64,000 bases of DNA, taken from NCBI RefSeq assembly GCF_000321225.1, contig NW_004450479.1:2406416-2470415 (forward strand), in the 5' to 3' direction. Source of the stretch: Odobenus rosmarus divergens (lineage: Eukaryota; Chordata; Mammalia; Carnivora; Odobenidae). The notes below the pieces were generated by a model, which searched no databases, was not told the origin of the DNA, and saw only the letters and a list, made by a program, of their open reading frames with translations. Made by a program: the position numbers and the translations under genes. This document shows positions 1 through 12,900 of this stretch, one piece after another (position 1 is the first letter of the stretch; the number at the start of each line of letters is the position of its first letter).

Positions 1-95
1 CTGGTCCTGGGCCCACGTTTCCCTCTGCCACCGTGAAGACCACAAAGGAACGGGCACCTGATTTCTGCAACAGTGAGGATTCTGCCTCGCATGCA
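1..95. repeat. Direct repeat copy A (identical to 1561-1655)
   Basis: Bases 1-95 match 1561-1655 without a difference, then diverge at once (t at 96, c at 1656). The repeat may extend left of the window. It lies in the SLC26A11 intron after coding exon 11. Confidence 0.9.
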
Positions 96-530
96 TGGGC
101 TGGGCTTGGGACTGGGAAAGGGAAGAAGAGAGATGAGGGGGAGGGGCAGAGGAGGAGAGGAGAGGAGAAGAGCAATGCAGGGAGAGGGGGAGAAGGGCAG
201 GAGGCAAAGGGGGAGGTGGAGAGGGGAGGGGAGGGGAGGTGGAGAGGAGCAGGGAGAGAAGTAGAGGAGAGAAGAGGAAGGTGAGGAGGAGTGCAGGAGG
301 AGAACGGGAGGAGTGGAGGGGAGGAGGAGGGAGAGAGAAAGATGGGGAGGAATGTAGGGGAGGAGGGGGAGGAGGAGAGGAAAAGAGGGGGGTAAGGGTG
401 CAGGAGGAGGGAGGGGAGGAGGGGAAGGGGAAGGGGGTGGAGAGGAGGAGGGAGGGGGGGGGGGGAGGAGGGGGAGGGGAAGGGGGTGGAGAGGAGGGGG
501 GAGGGGAGGAGGACAAGCAGCGGGGCACCC
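96..530. repeat. Polypurine (G/A-rich) low-complexity tract
   Basis: About 430 bp almost wholly of G and A on the plus strand, with degenerate GGGAGGAGG-type units and a run of G around 455. Open frames through it are compositional artefacts. Confidence 0.9.
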
Positions 531-683
531 TGTGAGCTACAGACTCGCTCAGCACTGCACGGAACCGGCCTGGGTGCTCCTCGCAGCCAGAGGAGTTGAA
601 GGAAGCCCTGACCCGGGACCACCTCCCAGAACAAAGATAACGCCCAGCTCCAACCCTACCACCTGGGTCCCGGAAGGCGGTGG

Positions 684-719
684 GGTCTTCACGGTGGCAG
701 AGGGAAACATGGGCCCAGG
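684..719. repeat. 36-bp inverted copy of the direct repeat
   Basis: The reverse complement of 684-719 matches 6-41 and 1566-1601 with one mismatch (a for g). The block therefore occurs three times within 1.6 kb, once inverted. Confidence 0.85.
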
Positions 720-741
720 GCAGGTCCCAGGACGTGCGCAC

Positions 742-747
<6 letters not shown>

Positions 748-777
<30 letters not shown>
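748..777. repeat. (GA)15 microsatellite
   Basis: Uninterrupted GA dinucleotides 20 bp downstream, on the minus strand, of the SLC26A11 coding exon 11 donor. Confidence 0.95.
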
Positions 778-781
<4 letters not shown>

Positions 782-796
782 CGAGGACGCACGTAC

Positions 797-937
797 TCTT
801 CACGCGCCAGAGCGTCCCGAAGATCCTGGTGTCGAACAGCGGAGCCACGGCCGTGATGATGACAGCAGCCAGCGCCGCCTTGGGGATGTAGTAGAACAGC
901 GAGGTCAGGTAGTCCAGCGACAGCAGCACCAGAACTC
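797..937 (-). CDS. SLC26A11: SLC26A11 coding exon 11 (last one in window)
   Basis: 141 nt, acceptor CCCCGCAG|GA, donor GAAGA|GTACGT, ends phase 1. Encodes VLVLLSLDYLTSLFYYIPKA and then VAPLFDTRIFGTLWRVK. The intron that follows runs off the left edge; its first bases include a (CT)15 run on the minus strand. Confidence 0.95.
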
Positions 938-3900
938 CTGCGGGGAAACGGGGCGCCCGTGACCTCCGGCCCCGCCCCCACACGTGCTCCGGGCACAATG
1001 GGGGGTGCTCACCTGTCACCAGGCCCCCCGCTGGGGTGCACACCCCCGACTGGGCGTTCACAGCTGTCCTGCAAGGCGACAGACGCTGTTAGTGGCTGTG
1101 GGAGCCTGGAAGAGCAGGGGAGGCGGCTCTCCGGGGACAGGAGCGCCTGCGAGGGGACATGGGGGCCCCGCGGACACTGGCACGTAAGGGGGAGACGCAG
1201 ACTTCCAGCCTCCAGCGGGGGAGGAAATAAATGTCCCCAGCCCGTGTCACGGCAGCTGAAGCAAATGCGTCCACTCCCCGCTGCCGTTAGAAAGGATGAC
1301 CCTTGTGTTCACGGCCAGGGAGATGTGGTGACACCTTTGAGTGGGGCGACATCCCACTTACGACCCTGGCATCTCCCACATGCAGACGCACACACACACA
1401 CACGCACACGCTCGTCAACGCAGAGAAACACCAGACGCTGACAGCAAGCGCCTGCCAGGGCAAACCTGGAAGCGAACTTGGCTGTCCCTCCTTTTCAACT
1501 TCCCTTTTTCGTTTTGTCTGTTTGGAAAACTGCATTCAGACCTGTATCTCTGCCAAAGAACTGGTCCTGGGCCCACGTTTCCCTCTGCCACCGTGAAGAC
1601 CACAAAGGAACGGGCACCTGATTTCTGCAACAGTGAGGATTCTGCCTCGCATGCACGCCCCATCACCCTGACCGTGACCCGTGCCCACTGGCACGTTCTC
1701 TGCAAATACGTCCGTCCGTCTATACGTGTCCACAGAAAGCCTAAGTCACCCTTCGCTGCTGTGGAGTTAGGCAGGAATCTCCTTCCTTAAAGACGCACTG
1801 ATGTTTCCAGTAACCGTTACACACGAGGTGCCATGCCGGACCTGGGGCACAGACCCTGTGAGCCTGACGCACTGATTATGCAGTAGAAACGGGTGAAAAG
1901 TTACATCAAGGAAACAGAGCTTTTATTCCACGAAGCGGCCCCTGGCACTGCTGTACGCGCTCTCTGTGTAACCTCCAATAACTCCGACAAGGGCCCTGCT
2001 GTGACTCCTGTTTACAGGGGGGACACTGAGTATGCCCTGTAGCCCCTTGGATGCCGTGCTGTGGGGGTGTCGGGGAGGTCTGGTACCCAGACGGGGTGGG
2101 GCCAGCAGTTCTGGGGACTTGGGCCCTGCGGGCTGATGCCCCCTTGCCTCTTCTCAGCCCCAGGTTACCCTCTGTCCTGCCCCGCTGCCTTACGAGGCTG
2201 CACGTGGAGGCCATGCGTGACCCACCCCCCGCTTCTCCAGGCAGAGTGCGGTGGTTCCTGCCCCCACTTCCTTTAGGAATGCACTCTGACACGAGATGCA
2301 GGAGCACTGCCACATGCTGGCAACGTTTTAGGAGTAAAGCTCGGGGCTATCAGAGAAAACCACGTGAGATCATGGTGAAGGACAGCAGAGCGAGCCCCAC
2401 TCCTGCCTCCCACGGACGCCACTGATCTAGGGATGCGGCTGCTGGCACGGGCAGGCTTCTGCCTCACAGAAGAACAAAGTGGCATTGAGACGTGGGCAAG
2501 AACCGGGCAGGCTCTCTGAGGCGGACGCGGACCGTCTCGCCTGGGCTGGGACTCCCCCCTGCCCCCCAAGGCACAGGGAAGGAAGGACATGGGTCACTCA
2601 CCGTCCAAAGCTGCCTGTGACCGGGTAGGAAGAGACGAGGGAGCCCAGCACGTTGGTCAGGCCTGGGGAGAAAGTGGAAGGAAAAGGTTTATCCAGGAGG
2701 GAGAGGAGTTTAAAACAGATGGGGGGTGACAGGGGAAAGGAGGCCAGAGACCAGAAAGGAAACAGAAGATAGAAGGCCAGAGGAATCACCCAGGAGGATC
2801 ATACGTCTATCTCCATGTGTCTGTCTCAGGGAAGGAAAAACCAACCATGATCTCTGCCAAGTTTACCGACCCTCACTGTAACATAACTCTGGCCCCAGCC
2901 CTGCCCCGGTGAGCCAAATACACCTTTTCCCACGTGCAACTGGGAGAGGAACCCACCTCCCCAGGAGGGACTAAGGACACTTAAGACTGCCTGGCAGCCA
3001 GCTGCCCACCCGCCGTACCCCACGAGTTCCTTCAGACCCACACTCCTCCCGTGAGATGACCAGCTGGGGCAGGAGGTCATGGCTAGTAAGTGTCCACCCC
3101 CGTTACACTGACCCAGCCACACCTGACAGAACCCTGCCAGCATCTGGCTCACCCTGGCACCTTCACCAACACCACAATGGGGTCACAGGTCCAAGACCAG
3201 CTTGAGACAGCTCAGGGTGGGGCCCGCTCAGAGCCAGGCCCTCTCAGGTCCCACAGCCCAGCACATGCCACGAGAGCAGAGCAGACATCGGTGGACGTGG
3301 CAAAGGCCATGCATGGACCACACGTGGTCACCCTGACTCCTTATGATGGCCCCTCGAGACTCAGGTCAGGGGCCCTACTGGGCTTGAGGAGCAGGGATGT
3401 GTGGATCCTTCCCCGTGTGGTGTTCTGTAGGGTCGATGGAGGCCTCTTGCTATGTGCCTGCTGGAGAGCTGCCTGGCCTCTCTTACACCCCGGGTCAGCA
3501 GCCCATGGGGTCCACATGTCCACCTTAATAACCTCAGCTTCGTGACTGCTCCTTGCTCGTCGCCGCCGTGAAGCAGAGAAGTCCTCCGCTACTTGCGGAA
3601 ACGGGAAGGAGATGCTCCCAGGACTCCTATCCGGAACTGCTACTACTGAGTGCAGGGAAGGTCAGTCTACAGACTTCCTCTGCCTGGGGGCGAGCGAGTG
3701 TCGGCTAACTCCGCCTCACCAGCCACTCAGGTGACGCCTGCCACCACGGGCTCAGAGAGGAGCCCCCCCAAACCTCCACTGACCCATCCTGGGGCCCCAT
3801 GCCCTCTGCTATTGGGAAAGCCACTGGTTCGGGCCCAAACAGCTGCTGCGAGGTGAAGTGGTAACGGGGGAGGTTCCCGTGGACTCCAATGGGAAGGCAC

Positions 3901-6900
3901 CCGGGGCTTCTGCCCACTCCGACCCGTGCCCAGCTCACCAGGGGCAGGAGGGAAAGACAGAAAGGCCTGGTGTCCGCAAAATTAACAACAGTCACGATAA
4001 CCGAATTTAAGATTCATGTCACGTCCTCAGAACGAATCACCAGAGAGGTCAGACAAAACAAAACTGGGATGCCGGGCACAGACCCGTCCACAGTGGGCCC
4101 TCCCCAAGTCTTCACAGAGCCACCTGCCGGCCTGGAGGGAGGCCCCGGGGTGGGGGGCCAGGGCGGTCAAGGTCCCGCCGAACCAGCAGGTCCTGCCCGG
4201 CCACGTTCCTCAGCAATCTGACCCCAGGTGGGACATGCCGGGCGTTCCTTGACACAGCACAAGGCTGCGGACCTCGGGGTCGGGTACACAGCCAGCGCTC
4301 AACAAGCGTCGGTCAGCACGGACGCCACACCTCGGCAGCCTGCTCCTAGGGATTACACTGAACCATCTGGAGGCTTAAGGATGAATCCACACAAGGCTTT
4401 CAAAGGGCCCAACTCGGGGCCACCTCTGCTCCCTGAAGCTCACCGTGACCATCCCTATGACCTGTGCAGCTCAGGCGAGACGCAGAGAAGCACTCTCGAC
4501 CTGAGAGAGCCACCGCGGGGGGCTTACCGATGGCCAGCAGCTCCTGGTTGGCATCGATGCGGTAATTGTTTTGAGAAGCTAAAAGAAAGGACAATGAAAA
4601 CGCTGTCACTAGATATACGACACCGCTAAGAAAATATTCACAAACCAAAAACACAGGTTATAAACCTCTACCCACAGCACTGTCTCCTTGTCGTAACTAC
4701 GGCACGTGAACATGTATAAAACACGCGTGCGTACGCAAGCATACACATCTGTGTCGCTGCGTCACACAAAGCAGACAGACGTACAGCAACACGTGAACAG
4801 TAGGTGACTGTGGTAGCGGTGGCCGTCGCAGGCGATTCGCTCCTTTCTACGTTTCAGTGCTTTGGACGTTTCTTACCACAAACACACACTGCTTCCGTGA
4901 GAAGGGGAGAAAGTCTGAAACTAAACCCTCTCTGACTACAATGTCGAGGCCCAGAGGTCCCAGCCGGGGCCGTGCAGACAGAGGGGCCGGCAAGCTTGCA
5001 GGGGGGACGCAGGGCGGGTGAACGTTTCTGGGAAAGGCTGGCCGGGAACACTGCAGGCGCTGCGGGCCACGGTCTGTCGCGACGACTTGGCGCCTGTCGT
5101 ACGTAGCTGGAAGCGGCCGTGGGGACCCGAAAACACATGAGCAAGACCGTGTTCCAGGAACACCTCCTTATATAAACACTGTGATGCGAATTCCACACAC
5201 TTTTAGTGTGTCACAAAATCCTAATCTTTGGAAATTTTTTCAAATGTTTAAAACGTAAAAGCCACTCTTACTCTTGGGTCGCGGGCTGTGGTTCTCCAAC
5301 CCTGGTTTCAGAGAATGACAAGCTTACGAGTTAGGACGGGACATCAAGTGACTTCAGAAGAAAACAGTTTTAAAGTCACAAGAGGCATAAACGCTGTAAG
5401 ACACAGACTCCAAAATACCCCCAAAACTTCCCACCTGGAAAAAGATCATCAGAAAAACAGAAACTACACGAGGAAGACTTGATCGGAATGCGCGGAGGGA
5501 CCTGGAGCAGCTGCTGGTGATTAGCAGGGATGACCCCTCAGAATGCGCATCAGGCACGAGTCTCCTTGGCAGGACTGGGGGGGGGGGTCAGGATGTTGCC
5601 ACAACCAGATCCGGTCTATGTGGTTACGGCGACGTGCACGCTCTTTATTGGGTTTCATCTTTAGAATCGACCTGTACCCCAGTGCGACAAGAGTGTAACC
5701 ATTGTAGAACGAAAGGAAAATGCCATCCACGCGCACAACACGAAGCCGGACGCCCTGCGGACCCAAGGGAGCGGACACTCGAGGCATGGAGCAGCCTCAG
5801 CTCTGACAGAGGACTCCGAGTTCTGGGCGAACAAATAGGCACTTAAAAGTAGATTACTGCGTCCTGGCCTCCCTGGGGGTGGGGAGAGCACAGGCCAGGG
5901 GTGCTCAGCCAGCTGGAAAGAGCACATTGTTAAAATTTTTACGAATTTTGGGAACCTGTCATTAGACACAGCCATTATTACCTATTACATGAAAGCTTTA
6001 AATAACATAAATTACATCAAAACTAGAGACAGACTTAAAACTTATCTCTTCCTGACCTACTACGTTTCACTACGACCCACAAAGTAATTTAACTGCACGT
6101 GTCCAGTGGGTGGAGGCCGCAGCAGCTCACCCCAAGATGTGATCGACCAAACTTCACGAGCCACTGGGAGCCCGTGGGGGGCACGATTATGCCAGAGGAA
6201 AGGCGAAGGCGAAACGCAGGGCCCTCTCCTTCCGGACAGCAGGCTGGCACACGTTACCAGCCACCGCTAGGTGTGGGTTTTTGTCATAAATCCACTTTTA
6301 CTACACTTTTTTTGTTAAAAACACAAGCATGCGTTACTTGGATGAAAACTCAAGCTGTTAAAAGCCTAAGCAGATAAAAGCAAGCAAGAGAGCAGACAGG
6401 CAAGGCCAGCTCCGGGACACCACCGGGAGGCCCCAACGGCGGGCATCTTACCGAAGGATTTGGCCACCGCGATGCTCTCCAGGAGACCCACCAGGGGCAC
6501 CACAGCCAGCCCAGCACCCATGTCCTGAGAGAGGAGAGAGGGACAGTAAGCAGGCCTCCAGGGAAGGCGAGGAGGGGCCGGCCAGGCAGTGACCCGCCAA
6601 GGCTGGCCTGTGCTCTTCCGCGTCTGACCAGAGTGTGCTTCAGCTGCAGGGCCGGGAGCTCACACCCAGGGCCAGACACAGAGCAGAGCACAGGACACAC
6701 CCCTGCTCTGCCAGTGTCCACAGCGCGAGAAGCACCCTGGGCTCGGGCAGAAAACTAAACGTGGTGTCCTTTGAGGTCGGGCCCAGAACCCTTTTGTGCC
6801 TGTCCCTGCACCCAGAGGCCCTCGGTCCTGAGGACTCAGAAGTCCTAGCTGGGCTCGGAGCTCCTTGTTATGAAGCGGATGCATCAGAGGCACGGAACCA

Positions 6901-9900
6901 GGCCCAGAGACCACCTCAGCCCCACCCGGCAGGCCTGGCTCCCCGTCTCCACCCACCTGTACCATCTCGGTGAAGGAAACTGTCCCATTGGCCGTGGTCA
7001 CTGAGAAGGGCGGAATCCGGACTGGAGGGAGCCCCTCGGTGGTCTGCCCCGTTAGAACGAAAGGCTGGTATCCGGTCACCTCGAAGGAGTATGCGACCAG
7101 GGTGGCAAAGGAGACTACCAGAGCGTTGCGGGCTAGGACAGAAGGGAGACCCGTTGGTGAAATCTGGCTCCTCTGGGTAACTGGAGTAGTAAATACACCC
7201 AGGGAAGCAGGACACCCGCCCCCAGCCACCACCCCCCACACTGCAGCCTGGAAAACAGCACACACACCGGTGACCGAGGGGCAGGCATGAGCACGTGATG
7301 CGAGATGGCGGGACAGGCCCACAGTGACACACACGGCCTACCCACGTCATCTACTGGTCACCTCGGGTCCCACCTCTCGGCTCTTGCCTGAGCTGTGCTG
7401 GCTTCTTTTTTTTTTTTAATATTTTATTTATGGGGCATCTGGGTGGCTCAGTTGTTAAGCATCTGCCTTCAGCTCAGGTCATGATCCCAGGGTCCTGGGA
7501 TCGAGTCCCGTGTCAGGCTCCTTGCTCTCTCTGCAAGGAGCCTGCTCCTCCCTCTGCCCCTGCTTGTGCTCATGCTCTCTCTGACAAATAAAATCTTAAA
7601 AAGAAAAAATATTTTATTTACTTATTTGAGAGAAAGAGAGCGAGCAGGGGTGAGGGACAGGAAAGGAAGAAAGACTCCCAAGTAGACTCCCCACTGAGTG
7701 TGGAACCCAACACGCAGCTCGATCCCACCTGATCAGGACCTGAACCAAAACCAAGAGTCAGATGCATAACGGACTGAGCCCCCCAGGTGCCCCTGTGCCG
7801 GCTTCTTAAATGGGGGTACTATCTCTTCCCAAAATATGAGCGCCATCACCGACCCAGCTCTCAAAAGGCTGCATCACTCTTTTCACGGACGTTGTCATCA
7901 GGACTACAACTATTTTAGCTGTTTACAACCTTCCAGGGCGCAGGAAAGGCCCAGGGCCCCGCTACCCATTTGTGTGATGGGAAACCCAGGCTCAGAGCTG
8001 CGCGGCTTGAACAGAAGCATGTGATCCATGTGTTTTCTCCCTCGGGGACCAGCCAGGGCTTCCCGGCCTCACACCGTTGACATTCTGGACCAGATCCTCC
8101 TTTGCCATCGGCTGTACACTGCAGGCGTTCACTACTCCCTGGCCTCTCCCCACCAGGTGCCCATGACGGCCCCACCCAGTAGTCTCGACCAGAAACGACT
8201 CCAGACATTGCCAAATGTCCCCGGGGGTCAAAATCGCCTGTGCTTGAGAACTCCTGCTACTAAACGCTGTTCTGCACCCTGGCCGTGCATCAGAGCCAGC
8301 TGGCAAGTTTCAATATCCGGTGCCCAGGTCACGCCCAGCCCAGTGACAGAAGAATCTCATGGGGTGCACCCCCGGTGTGCAGGATGGCTGTGGCCCATCC
8401 TCGGCCAGAGCACCACTCACCTGTGGTGGCAGTCCAAACCAGCCCGTGGCTGAGCCGCACGCCCGGGGGCATCTCGGGGTGCACAGGAGGTACGTGGTCC
8501 CGCATCAGCTTCAGCACCAGCAGCAGCACCATGCACATGAGCCCCAGCACGGCATCGCCCACCCTGCGGACAGACACCGGTCACACCCAGGCTGGCCCGG
8601 GGCGGACACCCCTGCCCTTCCGTTGCCCCTTCTGCCGTAAAGCCTCTCTCTCAACTGCTCTGCTCGCTTCTTCCCAAGACACATGCATCCCTGTTCTTCA
8701 AGACTCGATTCACCACCCAGCGACTACGCAGGCCTGGGAGTCGAGGCCCAGATCACAACGGCGGTAGGGCTACAGCTCACATTTACAGCCACGTAGCTCT
8801 GTGGCTATGGGTGCCTCATCTGTTCCAGAAGGTTCACTTCTCACAGCCTGTGAAGCTCTCTGACCCGTCAGTCTCCAATTCCCCTGCCCCCGTGATGACG
8901 AGGAATTCCCCCCCCCAACCCCCGCCCCGCCACCAGGCTGCACATCCTGGGCCAGGGAGCCCCTGGCTCGGATGGATTCGGCCCCGGGAAGCCTCACAGC
9001 TGATCAGAAGCAGAGAAGAAGACAGCCGGTGGTAGGTGTCCCCCACCCCCTCCCCCCAGGAACAAGAGTGTTCCTCCGGCCAAGGAGAGGTCCTGGCTTC
9101 CAGCTGCACTCCTCTAGAAGCATCTCCTGTGTGCCCTCTGGGAGAGGCCCTTCATGTGAAGAGGCCCCACGAGGGCCGGTCAGGCTCTCATCCTCTCTCT
9201 CTGCACGTTGTTTGTACCTGCCTCCCCCGTACCCTGTGTTCTCCTCACTGAACTACAAGCCTTCAGAGAGACCACTACTCTTCCTCCGCGTGCGGCCCTC
9301 CCACTCCTACCACCCACGGAGGCTGTGAGCAGCGGCACGCTGACCGGCTCTCAGGCCCCGGGGCAGAGCTTCTCAAACTTCAGGGTGCACACCGACTCCC
9401 CGGGGCTGCTGCTGAACCCTGACCGATGCAGCAGGGCTGGGCAGGGCTGAGGGTCTGCATTTCTAACCCGCTCCCCTGTGATGCTGCTCTGGGACCCTGT
9501 TTGGGCGGCCAGGCCCCAGGGGGACTGGAATACATGCCACCTGGGGGGGGGGGGCGGGAAATGGGGTGGGGCCTGGGAGAGGGGCTCCAGAAGGAAGAAC
9601 GGGACCACACAGCAGGCAGGTACCTGGTCTCTCCGACCTTGCGGAAGGTCTGATACACTTGCAGGAGAAACTGTCTCGGGATATCTTGTAGTCCCAGGAG
9701 GTTCTGTCCAAACAGAGACTGGATTAGATAACCTTCTCCCGCAACATCTCAGCACATCTCTGCCCCCTTCCTTGGGGGCACATCCAGAGGCTCTCTGGAG
9801 ACCATCTGCCCATTCCCAAAGCCCCCGGGGGCAGGAGAGCAGAATCATCCTCAAGAGAAGAGGCATTTCATGTTTGGGGTCAAAGACATCTCTTGGTGAA

Positions 9901-12900
9901 TAATTCTCCCTTGTGAGGAAAATCAGTCTGGGTGATTTCAAAGCAGCCATGCCCTGGTCAAGGGTCCAGGGTCACTGCCTGCCTGCCCCGTGGGCCCCAC
10001 TGCCCTTGACACACACTGCTCTCACTCAGTGCGGGCCCTGCCCCCCCTTGCCATTGGCCAGAGGCCCACCTGCCGGGCACTACCCCCAGCAGAAGGAAAA
10101 TGAGGTGGAGCTGTGGGCAGAACTACCAAGGGCTCTGAGGGCCTCCAGGGAAGAACCGCTGAAGGGGCACAGGCAGGCAGGGTCCTTGGAGGGCAGAAGG
10201 GGCTCTTCTCTGTGTTTTAGTTCTTTATCCCGTTTGACACCGGGTGGGGAGTGTTAGCAGGGTGGTTGAGGCCCAGACCAAGGATCCCAAAACCCATGCA
10301 CACAGCCCCGAATGGGGACAAACACCTGCGTGGAAACACAGGATTCTGGGACCCAGGGGGCTCCTGCCAGGGCAGGTCAGGAGAACCCCCCACTCCTGAC
10401 CCCCACCCTGCCTAGGGCTCTCAGATGGCTGTCATGACTCAATCGAGGTGTTAAAGATTTAGGGGACCTAACACTGCCAAGCACAAGTACATAAAGAAGC
10501 TACCTTCTACATGTTACGATTGCATAAAAGAACATTCCTGACACCAAAAAGGAAAAACATTGTTTCCAGAATAAAAGATGGACCATCCCACAAAACAGCA
10601 CTTGCCGAGCTTACCGTGACATACGTGTGTGCGCCATACACTAACCATGTCCACCCACACCTAACGAATTCCCGCCTCTCTACGCGCAGATAATAATGAA
10701 CGTGCCTCCCGGAAGCATCAGGACAATCCAAGACAAGGGAGAGTTTAACCCAGCATCTGGCACACAATAGGAAGGCAGAAAGGGTCCGCTCCTTCCCTCT
10801 CGCTCACACCCTCCCGTCCCTCTCAGTCCACCTCCCTCAGGAAGGCTCTCCTGGGCCAGCCCGGAGCAGAGCCTGGCCACGGGAACCATGCCTTAGAGAG
10901 GAGCAGTGCTGACAGCAGGCCCTGAGACGGGGGTGGGCCCTCAGGCTGCCACCAGGGGCTTCACCTGTACAATCTGGCTCAGCTCCGTTCTGCACAGCCA
11001 ACTGAGCACTCACCTTTTATACAAAGCTCGGGGCTGGACGGCCGCAGCCGCAAGCAAAACCACACCTGCCTTTCAGGAACCTAACACCCAGTAAGAATAA
11101 ATGATGTCCTCAGCTCACTGATAATGATTGGTTCTGATATTTTTTACAGATTTTTTTTTTAAAGATTTTATTTATTTATTTGACAGAGAGACACAGCAAG
11201 AGAGGGAACACAAGCAGGGGGAGTGGGAGAGGGAGAAGCAGGCTTCCCGCTGAGCAGGGAGCCCGACGCGGGGCTCGATCCCAGGACCCCGAGACCATGA
11301 CCTGAGCCGAAGGCAGACGCTTAACGACTGGGCCACCCAGGCGCAAAACGCATAAATCTTTCGCCTTTTACAGATTTTTTTAAAGGTTTTATTTCCTTGT
11401 TTATTTGAAAAAAGAAAAAGTGCAAGTGGGAGAGGGGCAAAGGGAGAGGAACAGATACTTTCAAGCAGACTCCACGCTAAGGATGGAGCCCCACAGGGGG
11501 CTCAATCCCAGGCCCCTGAGATCACGACCTGAGCTGAAATCAAGAGTCAGATGCTTAACTGACTGAGCCACCCAGGTGCCCCTCTGTTCAGTATTTTTCA
11601 AATTCCTTGCCTCTTTATATTTCTGTTTAAAACATCATCTGTAAAAGGGAGACCTGGGTGGCTGCTGGTTAAGCATCTGACTTCGGCTCAGATCATGATC
11701 CCGGGGTCCTGGGATCGAGCCTCGCATCGGGCTCCCTGCTCAGCAGGGAGTCTGCCTCTCTCCCACAGCCCCTCCCCCTACTTGCGCATGTGCTCCCTCT
11801 CTCAAATAAATAAACGAAATCTTAAAAAGTCCTGAACAGAAATTGCGGGGAAAAAACGTTAAAATGAAATCACCTAGCTAAACGAGCATGGAGGAATAAT
11901 TCGTTCTTCAACATGTTAACGGGATGCTGACGGCCTAAGAGGCCGAGGGAAGGCAGCAGAACGGAATCGCCCCGTGAGGCGGACCAAGCACGCTGGCCCC
12001 AAAGCTCCAACAGGGGTGGGGCTGCTGTTACCAGTCACCCCAGTTACCTGTCGTATGGTCCCATCATCACTCAGCATCTCCCCTGAGGGCTCCCGGAATC
12101 GATGGAGACCCACTTGAGCACCTTGTGCTCTGAGCTCTGGAAGAGCAAGACATGAACTGGCCCACACGTGGGGAAGCCAGCCTCGGTCCTACGACCCAGG
12201 AGGGGCCTGGCCACCAAGCAGCGTGCCTACCTTGATCTGCCCGAAGCCGATGGTGATGGCGGCAGCGGAGGTGAAACCCTTGATGATGGGACAGGAGATG
12301 AAATCCAGCAGAAAGCCTGGCCAGCCAAGAGGGAATACTGAGCTGGGACCACCAGTCCCAGAGAACGTGGGTGGATGTGGGCTGGGAGAGGTGGTCTGGG
12401 GGGACTGGGGCTAAGCACTGTTGGACCACACACACCCTGTATGGACAGGTTTGGACAGCGGGGAAGGGAGGCTAGGGTCTGAGGCCCTGGACACTTCTCC
12501 AAATGTCTTGGCCTCTAAGCAGAACAGCGGAGGGCTGAGGAGAACCCCCCCCCCCACCTTCACACACGCACAGGAACAGCCCTTTAGAGGCAAAAAAGGA
12601 AAGGCTGAGGGCCAGGGCATCCCCAGGAGGCAGGTGCCTGGGTACCCCCGGGCAGGAAGGCCCAACAGTCTTACCCAAGCGCAGGAAGCCCATGGCTAAC
12701 TGGATGCAGCCAGACAGGAAGGCCAGCAGCACAGCGTAGGCGGGTTCGTGCAAAGTATAGAAGGAGACCAGGAGCGACATGATGGCCGTTGGGCCCAGCG
12801 TCACATCCCGGGAGGTGCCCAAGAAGAAATACACGAAGCATCCCATGAAGGCAGAGTAGAGGCCGTACTGGGGGGGAGACGGCACTGAACATCGACGAGG

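Larger units (their letters stand above)
1069..2601. other. SLC26A11 intron between coding exons 9 and 10
   Basis: Holds the direct repeat copy B and the CA microsatellite. Nothing else was recognised. Confidence 0.6.

Noticed and set aside
33..535. Open frames in the purine-rich tract
   Set aside because: Pure low complexity (Gly/Glu/Arg strings).
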